The notes under the pieces were generated by a model. That model made no database searches. It was not told the origin of the DNA and worked only from the letters and a program-made list of their open reading frames with translations. A stretch of 15,391 nucleotides of DNA from Pleurotus ostreatus/Saccharomyces cerevisiae fusant (Eukaryota > Opisthokonta), in NCBI GenBank assembly GCA_024196135.1, contig JAMQCK010000812.1, positions 1 to 15,391 of the forward strand, given 5' to 3'. The translations under genes and the position numbers were made by a program. The number at the start of each line of letters is the position of its first letter. Within the stretch, counting starts at the first letter, position 1. Positions 6,573 through 14,040 of the stretch are shown here, in pieces.

Positions 6573-7652
6573 ATGCCATCGCCCCCTGTTCTCCTTCTTC
6601 GTCGTCCTTCCCTTCCGCCCTGTGAGCTCGTCTTGTGTCCCTTCGACTGGCTAATCCCCCTCTGCAGGCATCTCTACCTCCCCCCTCGCCTTATCAACAA
6701 CTTCATTCGACCCTTCCACGTCGCCTCAAGCGCCCCCTTTTACCCCCCTCCTCAAAATCCAAGCCCCCCTTTCGCTGAAGCAACGTATCTTCGTCCGCCG
6801 AGCGACGGTAAGGGGTGTGTATAGACCTTTTTCTCGACTTTACTGATGCGCATTTCAGATCTTATCGCTCCAGATGCGCTCCCCCCTTCGCCCCCTCGCT
6901 GTACCGCATCGCCCCCCACCCCCTTAGGCGTTGAGGCAATGTATCGACGTCCGCCGAGCATGGGTAAGCGATCTTTAATGACCTTTTTCTCACCTTTACT
7001 CATGCGCTTCTTAGGTCTCCCTCACCCCCCTCGCTCTCAGCGCGTCCCTCCTTCCCCCCTCTCCCCGTATGCATCCCCCTCGCTGTACCGCGCCGCCCCC
7101 ACCCCCCTAGGCGTTGAGGCAACGTATCGCCGTCCGCCGAGCAAGGGTAAGCGAATTTTACTGACCTTTTCTCGTCTTTGCTCATGCGCTTTTCAGGTCT
7201 TCCTCGCTCCCAACGCGTCTCCCCTTCCCCTCACGTTCTCTATGCGATCCCCCTTGCTATACAGTGTCGACCCCTAGACGTCGAGGCAACGTATCGACGT
7301 CCGCCGAGCGAGGGTAAGCGCTTTCTACTCGATTCGAGATGCCCCTTTCTGACCTTTTCCTAGCCCTTCTTCGCCCTTTTCTCCGCTCTCCGCCGTCGGA
7401 CGACGTTAGAGACCCCCTTGGCGACGCCCAAGAGCCCCCGTCGTCCCGTCGCCACCCCCTCCATTCTCGTCTCCAACTTCAACATGTCGCGTGCGTGCTC
7501 GGAGCCGACATCACGTGAGATGTTCGACTTTTCGTGCGCGTCTTTTGCTGACGAGTGTTAGTGCGTTGGCCTTTGCTATCGTCGCCGACGGCGAGCGTGC
7601 TCGTCTTCGTTCGTCTCGACGCTTTTCAGCCATTGGGGGGAGGGGTAAATAG
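6573..7652 (+). CDS. Hypothetical repeat protein with tandemly duplicated exons (276 aa, six exons)
   Basis: Exons 6573-6807, 6859-6963, 7015-7146, 7197-7313, 7364-7514 and 7562-7652 join into one frame from ATG to TAG (831 nt). Introns are 47-51 nt with GTAAG or GTGAG donors, mostly CTGAC-like branch sites and CAG or TAG acceptors. Exons 2-4 are 105, 132 and 117 nt, all phase 1-1, and look like tandem copies. Exons 1-4 each end with a version of EATYRRPPS (EATYLRPPSD, EAMYRRPPSM, EATYRRPPSK, EATYRRPPSE), and exons 3 and 4 both start LPxxxRSQRV. The protein is rich in Pro, Ser and Arg. No known domain or clear signal peptide is seen. The start is the first in-frame ATG; the same frame stays open upstream to about 6249, so the true 5' end may lie in the hairpin array. 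An intron 6622-6667 is possible (GTGAGC...CTGCAG), but splicing it would shift the frame into a stop. The function is unknown. Confidence 0.5.
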
Positions 7653-8160
7653 AGTTTTATACACTGTATTGTTCTTTAGTTACTTTGTACTGTCGGGCTA
7701 GCTACACGATGCAATAGAGTCTAGTAATCTTACTGTGATTCCCGAATCGTAAGAACAACTTGTACCCCTCGGGCGACATACACGCTGTGTTTTCTGTCCG
7801 TCGGGGACGTCGGTCAGGAACACCCCACCTCCATTAGCCTCGGAAACTGAACTGCGGGCGGGTAACTCGCCTGCGCCACCACCGAGCTCGTCGGCGAGTC
7901 CCCCCTCCCTCCCTCTGCGAGTCGAAGGGCTGAAGGCGTGTTCTTCGTCAGAGTGAGGAGCCTTTAACAGTGGAGTAGTAGGTCTCGGACTTGGATGAAC
8001 AAAGTGCAGTGATTTACCGACTCTCAACGCCCTCGCACTCGTCGAAAGAAAGCCAACCAAATCTTATTGTGCATAAGCTATCGACTACGTACATCCGCAG
8101 TCTACTAGCGTACTAGGACGGGGACCCGCGCAGTGTCCGTGCTCGGCTCGCTTCAGCGGG
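7653..8160. other. 3' flank and intergenic region
   Basis: 7653-7700 is AT-richer and T-rich (TTTTATACACTGTATTG...TTTGTACTGT), as expected for a 3' UTR and cleavage region of the upstream plus-strand gene. The rest holds only a minus-strand open frame that lacks an ATG (given separately). Confidence 0.4.
7698..8060 (-). CDS. Unrecognised minus-strand open frame, possible terminal exon
   Basis: About 120 codons are open and end at TAG (7698). There is no in-frame ATG, so it could only be an exon. The middle section has a mixed acidic and Ser/Gly-rich composition (LLKAPHSDEEHAFSPSTR, then VSEANGGGVFLTDVPDGQ). No acceptor or partner exon was identified with confidence. It may be a chance frame. 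Confidence 0.2.
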   Translation of the reverse strand: MVGFLSTSARALRVGKSLHFVHPSPRPTTPLLKAPHSDEEHAFSPSTRRGREGGLADELGGGAGELPARSSVSEANGGGVFLTDVPDGQKTQRVCRPRGTSCSYDSGITVRLLDSIASCS

Positions 8161-8166
8161 GAGGGG

Positions 8167-8174
8167 TATATAAG
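8167..8174 (+). promoter_or_regulatory. TATA box candidate (TATATAAG)
   Basis: GGGGTATATAAGACGG is the best TATA-box match in the window on the plus strand. What follows is a pyrimidine-rich leader and the two minisatellites rather than a recognisable gene, so any transcript from it may be non-coding. Confidence 0.4.
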
Positions 8175-8226
8175 ACGGGGGGAGGTGGGGGAGGGCTTAC
8201 CGTGTTCCTCCCCCCTTGCCGTCTTG

Positions 8227-8340
8227 CTCGTCGACCACCGTCCTACTCGTCGACCACCGTCCTACTCGTCGACCACCGTCCTACTCGTCGTCCACCGTCG
8301 CTCGCCGTCCACCGTCGCTCGCCGTCCACCGTCGCTCGCC
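8227..8340. repeat. Minisatellite, 19-bp then 17-bp units
   Basis: Three 19-bp units CTCGTCGACCACCGTCCTA start at 8227, 8246 and 8265. They pass into 17-bp units CTCGTCGTCCACCGTCG or CTCGCCGTCCACCGTCG at 8284, 8301 and 8318. The change in unit length along the array suggests stepwise slippage or unequal exchange. Confidence 0.9.
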
Positions 8341-8405
8341 ACCACGCCCATCCGCACGCTGCCCTTATGATGGGGGTCATGCTGCCGGTGCGCGCCGTCA
8401 CCGCT

Positions 8406-8513
8406 GGAGGGGGAGGTTATGCTGGTAGGAGGGGTCACGTCGGGAGGGGGAGGCTATGCTGGTAGGAGGAGTCACGTCGGGAGGGGGAGGCTATGCTGGT
8501 AGGAGGAGTCACG
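8406..8513. repeat. 37-bp tandem repeat
   Basis: Units at 8406-8442 and 8443-8479 plus a 34-bp partial at 8480-8513 share GGAGGGGGAGGCTATGCTGG and end AGGAGTCACGTCG. Copies 2 and 3 are identical over the shared length; copy 1 differs at two positions. Confidence 0.9.
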
Positions 8514-8562
8514 AGGGGCCACGTCAGTAGTCAGTAGCGTACCGTAGACAGCACCCCCCACG

Positions 8563-8606
8563 CCCCCCGGACACGGGCCCCTTGCGGGGAGACCGTGTCC
8601 GGGGGG
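8563..8606. repeat. Strong hairpin, perfect 14-bp stem with a nested stem
   Basis: CCCCCCGGACACGG (8563-8576) and CCGTGTCCGGGGGG (8593-8606) are perfect inverted copies. The 16-nt loop contains CCCC-TTGC-GGGG (8578-8589), so the whole folds into an almost continuous 18-bp stem. It lies about 50 bp beyond the stop codon of the minus-strand Msb1/Mug8 fragment. Confidence 0.8.
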
Positions 8607-8656
8607 CCCGGCAAAGGAGGGGTGGGCGCTAAACACCTATCAGATTTCATGCCGCT

Positions 8657-9429
8657 TCACCGCGCTATAACATCACGTGAGAGGAGGGTGAGAAGGGCAT
8701 GAAGGAGAGAGCGAAGAGCAGGGGGCAGTGGGCGTAGAAGCGCGTGGATATGTGTTGGAGGATAATGCTGGGCTGTAAACGACATTAATTAGTGGGAGAA
8801 GAACATGATCGGCACGCACCTTCTTCATTCCTCGCCCACTCGTCGTAGTACGACAGGCTTAGAAGCCCCCTCTCTCCGTTCGCCCTGCGCACGCGCGCCA
8901 TCCCCCATCGCAACACGAATCCCATCTCGTGCACGCCGGCACCGAACCGCACCTCCTCGCGCCAGCGCTTCTCGCGGTCCTCCTTCTCCTTCCCGATGCC
9001 GATCACGCACGTCCCGAGGAACGCGTCGATGAGCCGATTGATCTTGGCGCGCGAGACGTCGAGCGCGAGCGCGGAGAAGATGAAGGGCGTCGAGGGCGCG
9101 CCGCGCGCGGTGAGCTCGGCGCAGAGCACGTCGGCGAGCGCGGCGGCCTGCGCGAGGCCAAGCGTCGTGCCCGGGCGGTAGGAGAGGTAGCCGTACTGCG
9201 GGGGCGGGGTGCTGGGGCCGGTGATGGCGCCGCCGCTGGGGGACGCGGGGAAGGCGGCGACGGAGACGGACGCGGAGGAGGAGCGCGGCGGGGGCGCGAT
9301 GTGCAGCGGGAGGAACGCGTGCGGGTCGGGTGGGGGCGGTGGGGGCGGGGCGTCGTCGAGGACGAGGGAGGGTGTGTCGGCGCGGGCGGCCTGGGACGTG
9401 GTGCGTGAACGACTGAAGAAGGGTGCCAT
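8657..9429 (-). CDS. Msb1/Mug8-domain protein, N-terminal part (truncated, 241 aa)
   Basis: Exons 9429-8820 and 8772-8657 join in frame across a 47-nt intron (GTGCGTGCC...CTAAT...TTTACAG). Residues 1-80 are a Pro/Ser-rich leader (MAPFFSRSRT, poly-Pro). From YGYLSYRPGTTLG (about residue 80) the sequence follows what I recall of the fungal Msb1/Mug8 (DUF1708) family: TPFIFSALALDVS, HEMGFVLRWGMARV, GLLSLSYYDEW and, after the intron, YPPTHIHALLRPLPPALRSL. Members of this family act in Rho/Cdc42-linked cell polarity and morphogenesis and resemble RhoGAPs. Known proteins are much longer; this frame stops at TGA (8657-8659) only about 160 residues into the domain, right where homologues continue after LLTLLSR. 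Either a further, unrecognised exon lies downstream, or the gene is broken here next to the hairpin and minisatellites. The start is the first ATG of the open frame; no TATA box is seen upstream. Confidence 0.7.
8773..8819 (-). other. Intron of the Msb1/Mug8 gene
   Basis: A 47-nt intron with donor GTGCGTG, branch-like CACTAATTAATG and acceptor TTTACAG. Splicing joins DEWARNEE to AQHYPPTH, restoring the family pattern, which supports it strongly. Confidence 0.75.
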
Positions 9430-10366
9430 CCGCGGTTGTGAGGGAGGATGTTCTTCGCGCGTATGTCCTACTGCTGTCGATCGCGCAGGTGATGACTGTC
9501 AGACGAAGCGTCGAACGCCGGCGTCGTCGCTCGCGGCGAGCGTCCTTTTTGTCGGTCGGTCGCGGGGTCGGTAAAAGAAAGGAAGGTATGTGCGTGCGAA
9601 AGTCAAGGAGGAAGAAGCCGAAGGTGGTGATGATGGGACGTCGGAGAGAAGGATGTAGTCGACAGCGAGCAGCGCGTCTATCGTCGTCGCCGTCGTCGCC
9701 GGCGAGCAGGTGGAAAATCTGGTAGCGGGAACGGCGAACGAGTCGTCAGGCACCCGGCCCGGTGCCCGCCACGCGACGTGCCGGGCCCTTAATTTCTGGC
9801 TTACGCCGCCATGAGGAGAATCTGTCGCGTACTTTTCACGATGCAGCCCAATCTCCTCGACTAGATACGCATATCTCTGTACTCAATCAAGACGAAACGC
9901 TGTCAAACCTCTACCCTCCCCGCCATCTATGAGCGTCAAGAATGTGTATCTCCGTCTTCCTAGACCGCCATAGCGTCATGCATCCTTTCATGCCGTCCTA
10001 CCTCGTAAACGGGCATCGCTTCGAACCGATAGACTGACGGTCGAAGCCTCTGAGTGTCCGATCGTCGCATCCATCTAAGCAATTGCTGCTGTCACCGTCA
10101 TCGATGGTGTTCTCGAAATCGTGTCTTACTCGTCTCCTCGCATTCGCCTTGATCAGAGCTGTGAACACTGGTTCTCATAGACGATTTTTGGCACTAGCAG
10201 CTTCCGAGATCCTGAAGCTGATCGGCGTCTTCGCTAATGCACGTCTCTATCTCTCTTCATCTTCCCAAATTATTGCTGATGTAGGACTCGAGGCCATGCG
10301 GCGATTAGGACGTACGCTCATCGTATACACGGCAACTCCTGAGTCTCTTTGTCTACCTCTACGTCT
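9430..10366. other. Upstream region of the Msb1/Mug8 gene, no other recognised gene
   Basis: The first part would be promoter and 5' UTR of the minus-strand gene. A plus-strand open frame (10083-10508, 141 codons, first codon not ATG; internal ATG at 10107) is Ser/Leu/Ala-rich with no domain and is probably chance. An imperfect GGCCCGG/CCGGGCC inverted pair lies at 9756-9787. Confidence 0.35.
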
Positions 10367-10508
10367 TCACCTCTGTAAATCTCGTCCTCCCGCCAGCTTC
10401 GCGTCCACCGCGCCGGCTTTCAGACTGTCCTCGTCGCGCGCCTCAACAATCTCGGCCGCGACAATGTCGTTTGCTCGAAGCGGCTCGCCTCTCGAGGTCT
10501 GTCCCTAG
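10367..10508 (-). pseudogene. Possible exon fragment cut by the MITE-like element
   Basis: The minus strand is open for about 46 codons from an in-frame TAG (10509-10511, also a CCTAG-type acceptor at the element edge) to TGA at 10367. The peptide has a convincing globular composition (RANDIVAAEIVEARDEDSLK, then AGAVDAKLAGGRDL). The open stretch begins exactly where the MITE-like element ends, so the element may have inserted into or beside a gene. The family is not recognised. The opposite strand is also open, so the call is weak. Confidence 0.25.
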
Positions 10509-10509
10509 G

Positions 10510-10602
10510 AATATCAAGATACACCCTATAACCATAGGGGGGTGTATTACAATATACCCTATCGTTACTGATCAGTGCCTATAGGCCGTATCTCATTGTT
10601 CC
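10510..10602. mobile_element. MITE-like palindromic element, copy 1
   Basis: It begins AATATCAAGATACACCCTAT (10510-10529). Its other end reads GCCTATAGGCCGTATCTCAT, a degenerate inverted copy of the start. The core 10536-10559 (AGGGGGGTGTATTACAATAT, then ACCC) matches the reverse complement of 13981-14004 at 22 of 24 positions. It encodes nothing. A target-site duplication could not be fixed by eye. Confidence 0.6.
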
Positions 10603-11312
10603 CCTTACCTACTTTTGGATATTTCCCAGTACATTATCCAGGAATAAAACCAGGTTTGGAACCCTTTTGATGGCATTTGGGGAGGATGGCAGTGATTCCT
10701 GGATTGATGGCTGTTGATGGCAGCCCTTCTCGCCGCATCGGGCAGGCCAGGGCTCGCCACATACGTCGCCCCCATTGGGCAGGTCGTGCTCGCCGCGCCG
10801 CGCCGCTCGGGATTGGTTGATGGGGAAAAAACCGCGTCGCGCGGGGCACGCGGGCGCCGGTCCAATCTGCCGCCGCCCCTCGCCGCCGCCCCTCACCCGG
10901 CTCACCGCGTCCGCCGCCGCCGCCGTTCCTCCGCCGTCGCCACCGTTCCTCCACCGCCGCCGTCGCCGTCGCCTCCAACTGTACGCATTCTCCAATCACT
11001 TTCTACCGCCATCGTCACGCCAACGCTGCACCTTGACACGCGTCGCGTGAAAACACGCGGACGATCGAAAATTTGATCGGCGCGCTCTCTTTTCTCACTC
11101 CCCTTCCACCGCCCGCTCGCCGTGAAGTTCCTTTGATCCAGGACGCGCGACCTCGCGCCAACAACATCAAGTTAACAACATCAACAACTGGTTCGTTGTC
11201 TGCGCCCAAGTGCCGGAACACGTGGAGCTTACGATCACCTCGCCATTCCTCGCCGATCTCCTCTCCTCACCTCATTCTTCCCTCTCCCACCCCCTCTCCC
11301 ACCCCCCTCACC
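10603..11312. other. Repeat flank, CCAAT-type element and CT-rich stretch
   Basis: 10620-10670 has weak similarity in inverted orientation to the sequence just before the second element copy. 10730-10975 is (CGCCGC)n-like low complexity. An ATTGG (inverted CCAAT) lies at about 10814. 11085-11310 is pyrimidine-rich and ends CACCATG at 11313, resembling a fungal 5' leader. Confidence 0.35.
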
Positions 11313-11607
11313 ATGTTCATTCAACATATCGTTCGTGCGCACCGGTGCATATCTCAGGCTGTGCCGCGCACCCTAGACCATGCCCTATAGTGATGATCGC
11401 GCTAACGCGTACACCTTCCGCGATCGCCCCTTGGGCCATCCCCTCTCCTCCGAACACCTGGACACCCTCCCCATCACTCCCACATTCGCCTCCTCTATGC
11501 GCGTGGGGACGACGTTCTCCAGCCCTCCCGCTGCTCCCCAACATCATCAAATAATACGCTGTGCATTCCGCCACGCGGGGTCTCCCCGCGCCCGCCTCAC
11601 GCGTTGA
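11313..11607 (+). CDS. Possible short gene: 25-codon and 75-codon open frames
   Basis: ATG at 11313 has a good context (CTCACCATG) but runs only 25 codons. A second ATG at 11380, just after a CCTAG acceptor-like site, opens 75 codons (starting MPYSDDRANAYTFRDRP) to TGA at 11605. A CT-rich leader precedes. A short GCGGGG-TCT-CCCCGC hairpin lies at 11575-11589 within it. No domain is recognised; the two frames may be exons of one gene or chance. Confidence 0.2.
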
Positions 11608-13899
11608 TCGCAGCACCATATTCCTGTATACCCCGTACTCACCCCTGTTACCCGACGTATGCCTGATGTATCTTATTGTGCACACAAACATGGAGTGACC
11701 ACCACGTCTTTGGGCAAGCACTCGGATGCAATAGAACGCTTCAGAAGTATCTCTATGTTGTGCCATATGGCTTCTGGAGCACGTAGATCTAATTTCATGA
11801 AGTCGGAATGCCAGGGGGCGAGGCAATAACGTTCCAAAGGCTGGAATTGAGCCCCCGAGAGAATATACTAAATTTGGACCATATCTTACGCTTCAAGCAT
11901 CGAGAAAACGCATATTTGAACTGCTGTACATGCATGCGACGCGATGCAAAAGGTTTGGGGCCGTCAACGTGTTTCGAGGGCTCACAATAGCAGCTGCTGT
12001 CTCGCAGAACGCTGCGATCGGCGACCTTCGGATGTCCGGTCCGATCCCCGAAAGGCGCCCGTCGTCGTCGTCGACGACGTCCACAGGTCGAAGGAAGATT
12101 ATTCAGGTCCGCGGACTAGCCGGGATGAAAAGAGGGCAGATGACTACTGAGCATCCTGGGTTCAAACCCGGGCTGAGCACCTTGCAGGGACCGGAAATGG
12201 CATCGAGCACCTCGGAAGGTTGAGTACGACCTTCAGATTCACGAAGCGAGTCGTACACATCCCTTCGTATATTGCTGCTCGTCTACATATCGGGAAGGCA
12301 TGAAAACTTCTGAGCGAACTGATACATGCATATAGTATATAGATTGCCAGCTTATAGTGTGATATCTCTCTTCAAACCTCGGGTATAACTGAAAAGACCC
12401 TCAAAGTGGCGCGCGCGCTCGTACTCCGGCATCCCGGCAAGTACCCCGGTGCACGAGGGGCAATAAGGTCAAAGTTTGAGGTGAATCATATAGACATATA
12501 GAGCTCATATTGAGCTTACCGAGCGGCGCTTTCGCGAGATTGCTATGCTATGCGACCTCGAATCGACGGGTGGCGCGCGCGTGTGACGTGATGTCACACA
12601 CCGATCCTTGCCTCTCACCACCAACGTCCGCCTTCCCACTTCGTCTTCGGTTGCCCGCTCGCCGCTCAGACGCTCTGAAGTCGAAGGATAATGGTACAAG
12701 CGATGCTTTTTGGTCCCCAGGTACGTGTTGCGGCCTACACCTATCATGTACCGTCACTCACAAAGTTCTGTGTTCATTTTTCCCGATCCCAGTCTCCCTC
12801 CTCGCATATTCCCCTCCCCTCCTTGGCTCCTTCGTTTGTCTCAAATAATGAAGACCAATCTCTACTACGGCCGCTATCAAGAGCGCGCGGGTGCGAATTG
12901 CTGCTACAGCAACACCTAAGACGGCCTACTCCCTGATCATGCACGCACAGCCATTGATGCGCGGCCTCCTCGACCCCCTTAGCTTTCGCCGACCGCCCCC
13001 TGAAGGCCGTTATCGATCTTTTGCCTCTGCAAAATACTGCGAGGACACGCATGCGCGCTACGTCTCGTGAAGTACCGCTGTGTTTGACGTCGCTGCAGCC
13101 AGCTACAAGGCGCGCCACATCGTTGACGTCGGTCCGTGCCCATCAGTGTTGATGCAGTACTGACCGGCGGTGATCACGAACAGCGGATTACGCGAGGGTA
13201 CCCTATGATGTTGGACGAAGCAGCACGAACACTGACGAGGCTGTATGGGAATAGGCCGAGGTAAGTACGACCTGTATTTTCCCAACGACCGATTGGAGGC
13301 GGAGAGAGCGGCTCAATGCCGCATGGGGCGCATTCGAGCCAAGGACTGGTGGGAGGGGGCGGAGCAGCGGCGGCGGCAGGAGCAGAGCGGTGGTGATTGC
13401 ACACGATGCGGCGGGCAAACCATAACCCACGGATGTCCTGCGCGTCGGCGACGACAGCGCTCTCACAGTGCATGACGCTGGATGGGGGGAGAGGCGGCAG
13501 CGCGAGCAGGCGGCGAGGCGGCCGCGCGACGCGTGAGGACGGATATGCGGCCCGGGGGAGGCGCGGCGGAAGCACGGGCGAGCCTCGCGCTGGGCGGGTC
13601 GTGCCGCGCAACGAGCAGCAGGGCCTGACGTTGACAGGAGAGCCTCCGTCGGCGTCGGCAACCCCCTGAACGCTGCGCTGCGTTTCGTAGCGGTTCTTGG
13701 TCGCGACGGGCACGTAGCCGAGCCTGGCGGGCATTGCGCGGGGCACGAGCCCGATGTGCCGACACGTCGACGCGCTAGCCCGTGCCTAGCTGTCGCGGTC
13801 GTCGTCGACCTCGAGGCTCATGACCGTAGGTCCGCATCATATTGGTCGTATATAGCTGCAATATACCTGTTTCCTCACCTACGAAAAGCCGGAATCGCA
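11608..13899. other. No recognisable gene; scattered open stretches
   Basis: Open runs with some protein character lie at 11930-12223 (plus, 97 codons) and 12852-13070 (plus, 72 codons, containing KTAYSLIMHAQPLMRGLLDP). ATG 13245 opens 76 codons (MGIGRGKYDLYFPNDRLEAE) across a perfect donor-like GAGGTAAGT. At 13174-13746 the minus strand is open for 190 codons of Ala/Arg/Pro-rich sequence. None matches a family I recognise, and none forms a convincing exon chain. A plus-strand intron-like segment 12720-12791 (GTACGT...GATCCCAG) is also present. Confidence 0.3.
12581..12599. promoter_or_regulatory. Palindrome GTGTGAC-N5-GTCACAC
   Basis: Two perfect 7-bp inverted arms around GTGAT include TGACGT, a CRE/bZIP-type half site. 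No gene start can be tied to it. Confidence 0.3.
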
Positions 13900-13939
13900 A
13901 GGGAACCCAAGGTAAACCCGGGTATATTCCACCTGGGTG

Positions 13940-14033
13940 AATATCAAGATACAGCCTATGGGTACTGGCCAGTAATTACTGGGTATAATGTAATACTCCC
14001 CCCTTTGATTATAGGGTATAACTAATTATACAC
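13940..14033. mobile_element. MITE-like palindromic element, copy 2
   Basis: It starts AATATCAAGATACAGCCTAT (13940-13959), 19 of 20 identical to the start of copy 1. It contains GGGTATAATGTAATACTCCC (13981-14000) and ends ATAGGGTATAACTAATTATA, a degenerate inverted copy of its start. It stops a few bases before the ATG at 14041 of the FAD monooxygenase fragment. Confidence 0.6.
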
Positions 14034-14040
14034 CCAGACT

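Noticed and set aside
8929..9408. Plus-strand open frame of 159 codons
   Set aside because: Gly/Arg/Glu-rich antisense shadow of the Msb1/Mug8 exon.
9756..9787. GGCCCGG/CCGGGCC inverted pair as a terminator or element end
   Set aside because: Only 7 bp match, which is expected by chance at this GC content.
12145..12185. tRNA-like B box (GGTTCAAACCC) with a possible A box about 45 bp upstream
   Set aside because: The T arm does not form a 5-bp stem with a 7-nt loop, and no acceptor-stem pairing or anticodon arm can be drawn. At most a tRNA-derived SINE remnant.
13174..13746. Minus-strand open frame of 190 codons
   Set aside because: Ala/Pro/Arg-rich with no family resemblance; overlapping open frames of similar quality exist on both strands.
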